A stretch of DNA of 12,277 bases from Candidatus Latescibacterota bacterium (GTDB lineage: Bacteria; Latescibacterota; UBA2968; UBA8231). The translations under genes were made by a program, and so were the position numbers. Positions within the stretch are counted from its first letter, which is position 1. Each line of letters starts with the position of its first letter. The DNA lies in NCBI GenBank assembly GCA_022825185.1, contig JAJDYK010000268.1, positions 1 through 12,277 of the forward strand. The letters run 5' to 3'. Positions 1-7,454 of the stretch are shown in pieces. The notes beneath the pieces were generated by a model. The model saw nothing but the letters and a program-made list of their open reading frames with translations. It was not told where the DNA came from and made no database searches.

Positions 1-21
1 GGACTATGTGGAGGGGGCTAG

Positions 22-2262
22 CTAAACGGTCTGCCATTTGCGATTGGCCTTCTGCCAAGGGTATGCCATCCGGCTGTGGAGGACGCCCATCAGCACGCGG
101 ATGAAGCTGTCCTCTATTTTGAGCAAATCCCGCAGGGTCAGAGCGCACTCGTCGAGTTCGCCCGCAGTGAATTTCTGCTGGATAATTTTATGCACTAACT
201 GGCGCATCCGGCTGGGCGTGCGCTCGGCGAGGGTGCGGGCCGCCGCTTCGACCGAGTCGGCCAACATCAGGATGCCGGCCTCTTTGGTCTGGGGCTTGGG
301 GCCATTGTACCTGAAATCTTCCTCGCGCACGTTGCGGTCGCCCAATTCTACGGCACGCTCGTAAAAGTACTCAATGACGGTGGTGCCGTGGTGCTGGGCG
401 ATTAGATCGGAGATAGATTGGGGAAGGCCGTGTTCCTCGGCCAACTCGAGTCCCTCGCGGACGTGCGAGGCGATGATGAGCATGCTCAGGTAGGGCATCA
501 GACGATCGTGGGGGTTGCGTCCACCTTGCAGTCCCTGATTTTCGCTGAAGTACTCTGGCTTGTTCACCTTGCCGATGTCGTGGTAATAACAGCCGACGCG
601 GGCCAAGAGTGGATTAGCGGCAATGGCCTCGGCGGCGCTCTCGGAGAGGTTGGCCATAATCAGGCTATGAGTATAGGTCCCGGGTGCCCGGACAGCCAAT
701 TGGCGGAGCAAGGTCCGATTGGGATCCGACAGTTCCAGCAGGGTGATATCCGTGGTGATGTGGAAGAGACTTTCAAAGATCGGCAGCAGGCCGATGGTGA
801 GGATGGGGGCGGCCGCTCCAATGACAATCCCGGGCAGAATATGATCGTATATCTGTTCGACCGGAAAGAAGCGCAATAGATCTGCCGCCGCGATGAGCAA
901 TGCGTAAGAAATCGGCAGGAAGATCATGGGCCGATAGAACTGATTGCGGTGCCGGACGTGCCGCACCGCATAAACGGCGATGGCCGCCGTTAGGGCGCAG
1001 ATTATGACTACGTAGAAATCGGCGAAGAGGTTGCCGACAAAAAGCGCCAGCACAAACGAGAGCATTAAGCCAATTTGTGGCGTTAGCAGAATCGTCGCTA
1101 GCATGGCGGCGAGAGGGATCGGCACCCAGTAGGGAGGGAGGTCGTGCGTTTTGATATAGGAGGACGCGATGGCTGTGGCAACGATCAGGATGGCTAAGAG
1201 GACAAGTTGGCTGGGCTGGTCAAAAACAGCGCGTTCGTGCGTGGCGAGGAAGTAGCCGAAGACGAAGATCAGGAGTCCGGAAATCGTCGCGGCCGCAGCT
1301 AGTTGAATCAGGCGCTTAATCGGATGTTGAGATTGATCTTGGGCGATGCGGGCGGCCAAGGCGTCGAGTGCATCGACGTGCTCCTCGGTGACGGTGGCGT
1401 TTTTGTCGATGATGAGGTCGTTTTGGGCATAGATTCGCTTGATGCTGGCCACACCGCGCCGCGCCGCGTTCCTGAGGCGGGCGGTCTCCGGCTCGTCAAT
1501 GGTTAGATTGGGAACCACAAAGAGGCTTAACAACTCGTGTACGGCTTGGACGGCATCGCGGTCGGCGATCGTGTGGTACGTTTGGATGTGAGAGATTAAT
1601 TCGCCTTGTTTGAGCTTTTCTTCGCTATAGAGGGTTTCTATATGCTGTTCCCGATCTCCGAGGCGGACTTGGGTCGAAGGGCTTAGATGGATCGGTTGTT
1701 TGGAAGCGATGATGCCAGCAGTGTAATAATTGGCCAGAATCTGCCGACAGATGGCTTGGAAATCGTGTACATAAGGTTCGCTGGCTGTGGAGAGGACGTC
1801 GATGAGAGTCGAAAGCGCATCGAGCGAGAGCGAACCTACGACTTGAGGGAGTGCGCGTTGGAGTTCGCGTTGCTTGAAGGAGTCGGCCATCTGAACCCGG
1901 ATTCTTGGGATCATTACTGCAAAGACCGAATCTAACTGAGTTAGCTGCTGCTCCTGAATTAGGGGATTGCGGTACAAAATAGTGGGAATCTCGGCGCTAG
2001 CTGCCTGTCGTTCGATCTCCAGTTCGGCATCGCTTTTGGGCACATTAAAGAGAAAAGGGGCCTCAATGCGCTCTTGCGCGACACTGTCGACGCGTAGCTG
2101 GGCAACGTTGTAGGGACGCTGGTAAGGCGATAGATAGGTGAGCAGGCCGATGACTAGGCCTGCCAAGGCAATGTGGAACACCCGCGAGCTATGTGGGTGC
2201 CAAGGTTGGGGCTGATTGCCGCGGCGTTTAGAACCAAACCACTTGAGTTTAAGCGCGTTCAT
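22..2262 (-). CDS. pgpH: 7TM-HD membrane phosphohydrolase (PgpH/YqfF family), probable c-di-AMP phosphodiesterase
   Basis: A 746-residue integral membrane protein with the three-part layout of the 7TMR-HD family. There is one N-terminal membrane segment (about residues 28-46), then a long extracytoplasmic region (about 50-315) ending in the family's typical stretch near 277-299. A block of hydrophobic helices follows (about 317-500), then a cytoplasmic HD domain (about 525-690). HD metal ligands visible are H532, the H561-D562 pair, H600, H624/H625 and D669. Characterised relatives (PgpH of Listeria) hydrolyse cyclic di-AMP to pApA; that substrate is inferred from the family. The ATG lies in an ATGA overlap with the phoH stop codon and has no Shine-Dalgarno of its own, so translational coupling is likely. 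The phoH/7TM-HD order is common in bacteria and is often followed by ybeY, which would be beyond the window edge. The 21 bases after the stop hold no start codon. Confidence 0.9.
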   Translation of the reverse strand: MNALKLKWFGSKRRGNQPQPWHPHSSRVFHIALAGLVIGLLTYLSPYQRPYNVAQLRVDSVAQERIEAPFLFNVPKSDAELEIERQAASAEIPTILYRNPLIQEQQLTQLDSVFAVMIPRIRVQMADSFKQRELQRALPQVVGSLSLDALSTLIDVLSTASEPYVHDFQAICRQILANYYTAGIIASKQPIHLSPSTQVRLGDREQHIETLYSEEKLKQGELISHIQTYHTIADRDAVQAVHELLSLFVVPNLTIDEPETARLRNAARRGVASIKRIYAQNDLIIDKNATVTEEHVDALDALAARIAQDQSQHPIKRLIQLAAAATISGLLIFVFGYFLATHERAVFDQPSQLVLLAILIVATAIASSYIKTHDLPPYWVPIPLAAMLATILLTPQIGLMLSFVLALFVGNLFADFYVVIICALTAAIAVYAVRHVRHRNQFYRPMIFLPISYALLIAAADLLRFFPVEQIYDHILPGIVIGAAAPILTIGLLPIFESLFHITTDITLLELSDPNRTLLRQLAVRAPGTYTHSLIMANLSESAAEAIAANPLLARVGCYYHDIGKVNKPEYFSENQGLQGGRNPHDRLMPYLSMLIIASHVREGLELAEEHGLPQSISDLIAQHHGTTVIEYFYERAVELGDRNVREEDFRYNGPKPQTKEAGILMLADSVEAAARTLAERTPSRMRQLVHKIIQQKFTAGELDECALTLRDLLKIEDSFIRVLMGVLHSRMAYPWQKANRKWQTV

Positions 2263-3215
2263 GGATCGGCCGAGGTGTGGGCATCCTCATAGCTGTCGTA
2301 GGCTTTGATGATCTTCTGCACGAGCGGGTTGCGCACCACATCCCGTTCGTTGAGTCGAACAAAGGCCAAGCCAGCGATTCCGGTCAGAATTTTAGGTGCG
2401 ACGACCAAGCCCGAGGGTTGGTCATCACTGAGGTCTGTCTGGGTAATATCGCCAGTAACTACGGCCTTTGAGTGACTACCCAACCGAGTGAGAAACATCT
2501 TCATCTGCTGTGGCGTAGTATTTTGGGCTTCGTCGAGAATAATAAACGAATCGTTGAGAGTGCGGCCGCGCATGTAGGCCAGCGGCACGACCTCGACAAT
2601 TTTCATATCCTGCATCCGCCGCAGGCGCTCAGGTTCCATAAGATCCTGTAGAGCGTCGTAGAGCGGGCGCAAGTAGGGATCGACTTTATCCTCAAAAGAG
2701 CCAGGCAAAAAACCGAGCTTCTCTCCGGCTTCGACGGCGGGCCGAGCGAGCAGGATGCGAGATATTTGCTTCTGCCGCAGCGCAGCAACGGCCATGGCCA
2801 CCGCAAGATACGTTTTGCCGGTGCCAGCTGGGCCGATGCCGAAGACTACGTCGTTGCTGTCGATAGCTGCGAGATATTTCGCTTGGCCTTCGGTGCGAGG
2901 GTAGATGGCCGTCTTATAGGTATAAGCTGCGGAGTTTGAGAGAGTGCTTTGGTCGCTCTTAGGCAGAATCGAGCTACAGTGAATCAAGTTCTCTAGCTCG
3001 GCTGCTTCGATGGGCGGACCGTGGCGCATGCGTTTTATCAGGGGACTGAGGAAACTATCGGCCTCGCGCACCGAAGCATCGGATCCCTTAATCGTCAGCT
3101 TGTCGCCGCGGGCGACTAAGCGAATGCCGTATCTCTCTTCGAGATGAGCCAAGTGTTGATCGTTGCGCCCGAAGAGAGAGCGGCGATCAATGCCGGCGAT
3201 AGAAATATCCTTCAT
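2259..3215 (-). CDS. phoH: PhoH family ATPase (YbeZ-like)
   Basis: A 318-residue PhoH/YbeZ-type P-loop NTPase. The Walker A motif GPAGTGKT is at residues 128-135, and Walker B FIILDEAQN is at about 224-232. The RNA-helicase-like core continues through VVTGDITQTDLS, and the N-terminal about 70 residues look like the KH-like region of YbeZ. Relatives are cytoplasmic ATPases linked to RNA metabolism and ribosome maturation, often working with the YbeY endoribonuclease. I chose the ATG at 3215, giving MKDISIAG, because it matches the beginning of YbeZ proteins. A longer reading from the ATG at 3242 adds nine residues, but that codon sits in the U-tract of the upstream terminator. Neither start has a clear Shine-Dalgarno. 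The gene overlaps the 7TM-HD gene by 4 bp and is probably cotranscribed with it. Function is firm at family level; the exact substrate is unknown. Confidence 0.93.
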   Translation of the reverse strand: MKDISIAGIDRRSLFGRNDQHLAHLEERYGIRLVARGDKLTIKGSDASVREADSFLSPLIKRMRHGPPIEAAELENLIHCSSILPKSDQSTLSNSAAYTYKTAIYPRTEGQAKYLAAIDSNDVVFGIGPAGTGKTYLAVAMAVAALRQKQISRILLARPAVEAGEKLGFLPGSFEDKVDPYLRPLYDALQDLMEPERLRRMQDMKIVEVVPLAYMRGRTLNDSFIILDEAQNTTPQQMKMFLTRLGSHSKAVVTGDITQTDLSDDQPSGLVVAPKILTGIAGLAFVRLNERDVVRNPLVQKIIKAYDSYEDAHTSADP

Positions 3216-3240
3216 AGGTCTGGTAGCTAGATAAAAATAC

Positions 3241-3293
3241 AAAAAGGGGTTTGAAATCCTTCTCTTAAGCCCGGAAGGATCAAACCCCTTTAA
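3241..3293 (-). terminator. Strong intrinsic terminator after the LysM operon
   Basis: Read on the minus strand, a 12-bp perfect outer stem (3280-3291 with 3243-3254) and a 6-bp inner stem (3274-3279 with 3257-3262) are separated by a 2-nt bulge. They enclose an 11-nt loop (3263-3273). The stem is followed immediately by a T-rich run, TTTTTGTATTTTTAT on the minus strand. The plus-strand side lacks a T run, so it acts in one direction. It should end the lipoprotein-LysM transcript and insulate phoH. Confidence 0.88.
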
Positions 3294-3326
3294 GTCTTGA
3301 AAAGTATTTAAATCAAGTAGTTGTAA

Positions 3327-4157
3327 TTACTTGGGAATTTCGAGGACTTGAGCAGGAAAAATCATATCTGGCGCGACGACTTGCTGCTTGTTGGCCTCGT
3401 AGATTTTGTGCCATTTGCCAGCATTGTTGTAAAGCTCGGCGGCAATTTTGAAGAGAAAATCTCCTCGGGTGACCAAATACTGATTTTCGGCTACCCCGAA
3501 CGGTACGGCCAAGACTTGTTTGGGATAGATTAAATCCGGGTCTTTGATTTGGTCCTTATTCTTTCGGTAAATCCGAGGCCACATATACGGATCGTCGTAG
3601 ATTTGTTCTTTTTTAGAGATATTCCACAAGTTGTCCCCCCGCTCGACCTTGTAGTCAATGACCACGGGTTGGGCTACGCGCGCTTTGAGCTCGGCGAGCA
3701 TCTGGTCAATGGTAGCTAGCTTGTCCATCATTTCGGGTAGGGCTGCTATGTTGCTCTGCTTGAGCTCGGCAACTCGGGAATCGATGGCGGTGACTTCACC
3801 GCGCCGCATAATGAGCACTTCTGGAGCTAGCGCCATTAGTCCTTCGAGCTGGGCGATAATAGCGTCTAGTTCGCGCCCAAAGGCCATGACTTCGGATTCG
3901 GAGTGGCCGATTGCCGCGAGGATTTGGGCATTGAGGTCGGCGTTGGCCCGGTCGAGTTGGGCAATCTGCATATTAAGTGCTTCAAGCTGGGCGTTTAGTT
4001 CTTCGATCTGGGTGTTGGCTGCGTTTTCGCGGTTGACGAGTTCGTTCCCCAGAGCCATGTACTCCTCACAGGTCATCTGCTGCTCTTGAGCAGAGATGTT
4101 TCCGCTCGCTAGCATTAGCAATGCTAAAGCCAACCCACCAACGGACAACTTCTTCAT
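3327..4157 (-). CDS. Secreted coiled-coil protein with two LysM domains
   Basis: A 276-residue exported protein. A signal peptide runs from MKKLSVGG to about residue 23 (ISA|QE). A long helical, coiled-coil-like region (about 36-163) is rich in Glu, Gln, Leu and Ala. Two C-terminal LysM domains follow: about 168-219, starting YKVERGDNLWNIS, and about 227-275, starting YLVTRGDFLFKIA. LysM domains bind the glycan of peptidoglycan, so this is probably a periplasmic wall-bound structural or scaffold protein. No catalytic domain is visible. The start at 4157 is preferred over an in-frame ATG at 4175 because AAAGGG lies 7 nt upstream and the signal peptide begins there. The ATG at 4175 overlaps the stop of the upstream lipoprotein gene. 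It forms an operon with that lipoprotein, which also has a coiled coil, suggesting the two proteins interact (inference). Confidence 0.87.
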   Translation of the reverse strand: MKKLSVGGLALALLMLASGNISAQEQQMTCEEYMALGNELVNRENAANTQIEELNAQLEALNMQIAQLDRANADLNAQILAAIGHSESEVMAFGRELDAIIAQLEGLMALAPEVLIMRRGEVTAIDSRVAELKQSNIAALPEMMDKLATIDQMLAELKARVAQPVVIDYKVERGDNLWNISKKEQIYDDPYMWPRIYRKNKDQIKDPDLIYPKQVLAVPFGVAENQYLVTRGDFLFKIAAELYNNAGKWHKIYEANKQQVVAPDMIFPAQVLEIPK

Positions 4158-4171
4158 AGTCGGACCCTTTC

Positions 4172-4456
4172 TCATTTGCCTTGGTTGGCGAGGTTGTTCT
4201 TAGTAGCGGCTAGTTTTTCTTCTAGTGCTTTCTTGGTGGCTTGCCGCTCGGCGAGTTCGCGCTCAAGCTGTGCTTTTGCGGCCTGTAGCTCGGTTACTTT
4301 TACTTCGGCGGCCAGAGTGGTTTGGCGCTGTTGTTCTAGGTATTCCATATCCTCCTGCGACGGAACACGCGAACAGCTAGCTACCAACGACAGAATTACT
4401 ACCGCCAAGGCGACGCCTGAGTATCTCAAATTGGATATAGTGGAAAGACAGCTCAT
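4172..4456 (-). CDS. Small coiled-coil lipoprotein
   Basis: A 94-residue predicted lipoprotein. The hydrophobic N-terminal segment (about 14-27) ends in the lipobox VASC with the lipidated cysteine at residue 28. The rest (about 37-90) is almost entirely charged and Ala/Leu/Glu-rich with coiled-coil character, and it has no recognisable enzyme domain. The general design recalls Lpp-like or small anchoring lipoproteins, but I see no real similarity to a named family. The start at 4456 is chosen because GGAGGA sits 8 nt upstream; an in-frame ATG at 4489 would add 11 residues before the signal sequence. It is the first gene of a two-gene operon, only 14 nt ahead of the LysM protein, and probably contributes to the same envelope structure. 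Expression is likely driven from the promoter at 4527-4554. Confidence 0.75.
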   Translation of the reverse strand: MSCLSTISNLRYSGVALAVVILSLVASCSRVPSQEDMEYLEQQRQTTLAAEVKVTELQAAKAQLERELAERQATKKALEEKLAATKNNLANQGK

Positions 4457-4526
4457 TAAGTAGTTCCTCCACCTAAGCTTAAGGATCAAACAGCGATCTT
4501 ACATTAATATACGGGATATGGGCACA

Positions 4527-4554
4527 AATATAGGCGACCTAGAGTGGATGTCAA
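4527..4554 (-). promoter_or_regulatory. Sigma70-type promoter for the lipoprotein-LysM operon
   Basis: On the minus strand, a consensus TTGACA (4554-4549) is followed after 16 nt by TATATT (4532-4527). Transcription would begin near 4520, about 64 nt before the lipoprotein start. It lies in the gap after aspS, so the envelope operon has its own promoter. Confidence 0.65.
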
Positions 4555-4555
4555 G

Positions 4556-4586
4556 CAGAACAAGTGAAAATTTGCCCCACTTGCTG
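4556..4586 (-). terminator. Weak hairpin after aspS, possible terminator
   Basis: Downstream of the aspS stop, CAAGTG and CACTTG form a 6-bp stem around an 11-nt loop. It can be extended by CAG/CTG across a 2-nt bulge. There is no good T run after it, and it overlaps the -35 region of the next promoter, so a terminator role is only possible. Confidence 0.25.
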
Positions 4587-4592
4587 AAGTTT

Positions 4593-6377
4593 TCAGGCAG
4601 ACCGAATACCCAATTCGCGCAACTGGCCCAAATCGACGGAAGAAGGGGCGTTTTCCATCAAACCTACGGCCTTATTGGTCTTGGGGAAGGCGATGACTTC
4701 GCGGATTGAATCTTCGTTGGCGAGCAAGGCGATTAGCCGGTCGAAGCCAAAGGCGATACCACCGTGTGGCGGGGCCCCGTAGTCGAGTGCTTCAAGCAGG
4801 AAACCGAATTTGGCCGCGGCTTCTTCGGTGCCGATTTCTAAGAGTTGAAAGAGACGGGCTTGTACTGAGCGCTGGAAAATCCGCATGCTGCCTCCGGCAA
4901 TTTCATTGCCGTTGAGAACCAAGTCATAGGCTCGCGCCCTAGCGTCGGCTGGGGCACTATCCAATAGGGCCAAGTCCTCTTCTAAGGGAGCTGTGAAGGG
5001 ATGGTGCATGGCTGTAAAGCGGTCGGCTTCTTCATCGCGTTCTAACAGTGGGAATTGGTTGATCCAAAGGGGCTGCCAAGAATCCTCGGGTACTAATGAG
5101 AGGCGTTGAGCCAACTCCAAGCGCAGTGCTCCGAGTATCCGGGAGACCTGCTTGGGCTGATCGGCGATAAAAAGCATTAGGTCGCCAGGAGCGGATTCGA
5201 GAGCCTCGATCAACTGGGTTTGAGCGGTTTGGGGGAAGAATTTGACGATGGAAGATTCAAGGCCGGCGTCGGTGTGTTTGATCCAGCTAAGACCCTTAGC
5301 ACCTAATCCTTGGACGAAGGCAATTAGATCGTCAATTTGTCCGCGAGAGAACCCACTGCACCCCTTGGCATTTATGCCTTTAACTTGACCTCCACTGTCA
5401 AGAACGGAATGAAAGACTTGGAATTGGGACGTGCGCGCTGCTGCTGCTACATCTTTGAACTCTAAACCGAAGCGCAGGTCGGGTTTATCGGAGCCGAAGC
5501 GCTCCATGGCTTCGCGATAAGTGAGTCGCGGAAAAGGATTAGGTAAATCGATTTGGCGCAACTGAGCAAAAAGGGCGCGGGTTATATCCTCGGCAATAGC
5601 CATGACGTGATCCTCGCGCACGAAGGCCATTTCGATGTCGATTTGGGTAAACTCAGGCTGGCGATCGGCACGCAAATCTTCGTCGCGGAAGCACTTGACG
5701 ACCTGGAAGTAGCGGTCGTAGCCCGCGATCATCAAGAGTTGTTTATAGGTTTGAGGTGATTGGGGCAGAGCAAAAAAATGCCCGGGCTGTACTCGACTGG
5801 GAACGAGGTAGTCTCGGGCTCCTTCGGGGGTGCTCTTGGTCAGAAACGGCGTTTCAACTTCGATGAAGCCGCGCTGATCAAGCAGATGGCGCACGATCTG
5901 ATAGCCCCGGTGCCTGAGTAGCAAATTGCCTTGGATACGAGGCCGACGCAGGTCCAGATAGCGATACTTGAGCCGAATTTCCTCGCCAGCGTCGGTTTGG
6001 TCTTCGATGAGAAAAGGTGGGGTCTGACAGCGGTTGAGGAGGCGTAACTGATCGCAGTTTACTTCAATAGCCCCGGTGGGCAACTGCGGATTGACCATAC
6101 CTTCGGGGCGGGCCTCGACTTCGCCTTGTACGGCGATGACGTACTCACTACGCAAGTGGTCGGCCTGCTGGTAGGCGATTGGATCGCGCTGTGGGTTGAA
6201 GACGATTTGGGTAATGCCGTAGCGGTCTCGGAGGTCGATAAAAATAACGCCGCCGTGGTCGCGGCGGCGCCAGACCCAGCCCATTAGCAGGACGCGCTGA
6301 CCGATGTCTTTATCTGTGAGCGTGCCGCAGTCGTGCGTGCGCTCCCAGTTGCCCAAGCCTTCGCTCGGCTCTTCCAT
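4593..6377 (-). CDS. aspS: Aspartyl-tRNA synthetase, probably non-discriminating (Asp/Asn) type
   Basis: A 594-residue bacterial-type class II AspRS of normal length. It has an N-terminal OB-fold anticodon-binding domain (about 10-125) and then the catalytic core with STPEGARDYLVPSR (182-195) and motif 2 FRDEDLRADR (230-239). The bacterial GAD insertion is at about 300-420, MHHPFT at 457-462, and motif 3 GIAFGFDR at 540-547. It charges tRNA-Asp with aspartate in the cytoplasm. In the anticodon domain, H41 (in RRRDHGG) aligns with L30 of E. coli AspRS, and G93 aligns with a lysine in the E. coli KNINRDM segment. His and Gly at these positions are, from memory, associated with non-discriminating enzymes such as that of Pseudomonas aeruginosa, which also make Asp-tRNA-Asn. 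The ATG has AGGTG about 7 nt upstream, and a TTGACA-17-TATTTT promoter lies at 6459-6431. Confidence 0.97.
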   Translation of the reverse strand: MEEPSEGLGNWERTHDCGTLTDKDIGQRVLLMGWVWRRRDHGGVIFIDLRDRYGITQIVFNPQRDPIAYQQADHLRSEYVIAVQGEVEARPEGMVNPQLPTGAIEVNCDQLRLLNRCQTPPFLIEDQTDAGEEIRLKYRYLDLRRPRIQGNLLLRHRGYQIVRHLLDQRGFIEVETPFLTKSTPEGARDYLVPSRVQPGHFFALPQSPQTYKQLLMIAGYDRYFQVVKCFRDEDLRADRQPEFTQIDIEMAFVREDHVMAIAEDITRALFAQLRQIDLPNPFPRLTYREAMERFGSDKPDLRFGLEFKDVAAAARTSQFQVFHSVLDSGGQVKGINAKGCSGFSRGQIDDLIAFVQGLGAKGLSWIKHTDAGLESSIVKFFPQTAQTQLIEALESAPGDLMLFIADQPKQVSRILGALRLELAQRLSLVPEDSWQPLWINQFPLLERDEEADRFTAMHHPFTAPLEEDLALLDSAPADARARAYDLVLNGNEIAGGSMRIFQRSVQARLFQLLEIGTEEAAAKFGFLLEALDYGAPPHGGIAFGFDRLIALLANEDSIREVIAFPKTNKAVGLMENAPSSVDLGQLRELGIRSA

Positions 6378-6430
6378 AAGTTACACCTGAATGATAAAAT
6401 CGAAATTGGATTTTAAGTGGGAAACAAAAT

Positions 6431-6459
6431 AAAATAGAAGGCAGCTCGGAGAGTGTCAA
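6431..6459 (-). promoter_or_regulatory. Sigma70-type promoter for aspS
   Basis: On the minus strand, TTGACA (6459-6454) and TATTTT (6436-6431) are separated by 17 nt, giving a start near 6424 and a leader of about 47 nt. It is divergent from the cysM promoter, with only 16 nt between the two -35 boxes. Confidence 0.65.
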
Positions 6460-6475
6460 GAAAGGACCGGGTTGG

Positions 6476-6504
6476 TTGACATGGTGGATTTTGGTTCTTT
6501 TAAT
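6476..6504 (+). promoter_or_regulatory. Sigma70-type promoter for the cysM-mec-cysO-cysK cluster
   Basis: TTGACA (6476-6481) is followed after 17 nt by TTTAAT (6499-6504). The predicted start, near 6511, would give a very short leader of about 11 nt that cuts into the AGGGGAG Shine-Dalgarno (6509-6515). Either the transcript starts a little earlier than usual or a second promoter exists. Confidence 0.55.
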
Positions 6505-6521
6505 CGTGAGGGGAGATTTTT

Positions 6522-7442
6522 GTGATTGGCCTATCGGTCGTCGAGCAGATTGGTGATACGCCGCTTTTGCGGCTGAGAGATCCGGCGGTTCCGCCGAGGG
6601 TGGAAGTATATGCCAAGCTGGAGTTTTTCAATCCTGGGGGATCAGTCAAGGACCGGCCGGCGCGGCGGATGATCGAGGATGGCGAGCAGGACGGGTCGCT
6701 GGGGCCGGGCAAGATCATTTTGGACTCCACTTCTGGAAATACTGGTATTGCCTACGCGATGATCGGTGCGGTCAAGGGCTATCGGGTAAAATTGGCCATG
6801 CCGGCTAATGTCAGCCGCGAGCGCAAGGCCATTCTCGCCGCCTATGGTGCTGAAGTGGTGTACACCGATCCAGGGGAGCTTTCCGACGGAGCTATACGGG
6901 AAGCTCGGCGGATATACGAAGCTGACCCCGACCGGTACTTCAAGCCCGACCAATACAACAATCCCGCGAATTGGTACGCCCATCGCGACACTACGGCACC
7001 CGAAATCTGGGAGCAGACCCAAGGCCGTGTCACTCATTTTGTCGCCACTATCGGCACTAGCGGTACCCTGATGGGCACTGGCCGAGGTCTTAGGAAGTTC
7101 AATCCGGCGATCCAGATCATTGCCGCTGAGCCGGCCGAGCCGTTTCACGGCATTGAGGGCCTTAAGCACATGGAAAGTTCAATTGTCCCTGGTATCTACG
7201 ACGAGGCGCTCCTCGACTACAAAATACCGATAGATACCGATGATGCTTATGATACTGCACTGCGTCTGCCGGTCGAGCAGGGGATTCTCGTCGGTCAGTC
7301 TTCGGGTGGAGCTTATTGGGCCGCGCTGGAAGTTGCTCGTCAGCTAGATACAGGGGTAGTGGTGACGATATTTTGCGATGGCGGCGACAAGTACATGAGT
7401 ACGCCCATGTGGCGGCTGGCCCTTGAGGGCATTACTAAGTGA
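6522..7442 (+). CDS. cysM: CysM-type PLP cysteine synthase (probable O-phosphoserine/CysO-dependent)
   Basis: A 306-residue fold-type II PLP enzyme of the cysteine synthase family. The Schiff-base lysine is K43 in GGSVKDRPA. The substrate loop is TSGNTG (70-75), and the phosphate-binding loop is GTSGTLMGTG (about 178-187). It resembles Mycobacterium tuberculosis CysM more than CysK, notably QYNNPANWYAH, THFVATIGTSGTLMGTGR and VPGIYDEALL. M. tuberculosis CysM uses O-phosphoserine and thiocarboxylated CysO rather than acetylserine and sulfide. Its selectivity residue R220 aligns here with K215, which keeps the positive charge. The adjacent mec and cysO genes support this role. The start is GTG with AGGGGAG 6 nt upstream, and the N-terminus VIGLSVVEQIGDTPLLRL fits the family. 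The C-terminal tail after YMSTPMW is about 8 residues shorter than in the mycobacterial enzyme. The substrate assignment is inference. Confidence 0.9.
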   Translation: MIGLSVVEQIGDTPLLRLRDPAVPPRVEVYAKLEFFNPGGSVKDRPARRMIEDGEQDGSLGPGKIILDSTSGNTGIAYAMIGAVKGYRVKLAMPANVSRERKAILAAYGAEVVYTDPGELSDGAIREARRIYEADPDRYFKPDQYNNPANWYAHRDTTAPEIWEQTQGRVTHFVATIGTSGTLMGTGRGLRKFNPAIQIIAAEPAEPFHGIEGLKHMESSIVPGIYDEALLDYKIPIDTDDAYDTALRLPVEQGILVGQSSGGAYWAALEVARQLDTGVVVTIFCDGGDKYMSTPMWRLALEGITK

Positions 7443-7454
7443 AGGGATAGCTGA

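Noticed and set aside
418..879. A 153-codon plus-strand frame opposite the HD-domain gene
   Set aside because: It is antisense to a protein with clear catalytic motifs, and its translation shows no family features.
3216..3330. Promoter for phoH between the LysM gene and phoH
   Set aside because: The best -35/-10 matches are poor and some lie within the terminator stem; none is good enough to call.
3658..4089. A 143-codon plus-strand frame opposite the LysM gene, rich in Ser and Ala
   Set aside because: Composition is what the reverse complement of a Glu/Leu/Ala-rich coiled coil gives; it has no ribosome site or recognisable domain.
6642..7169. A 175-codon minus-strand frame opposite cysM
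   Set aside because: It lies fully inside a well-supported PLP enzyme gene and has no protein-family signal.
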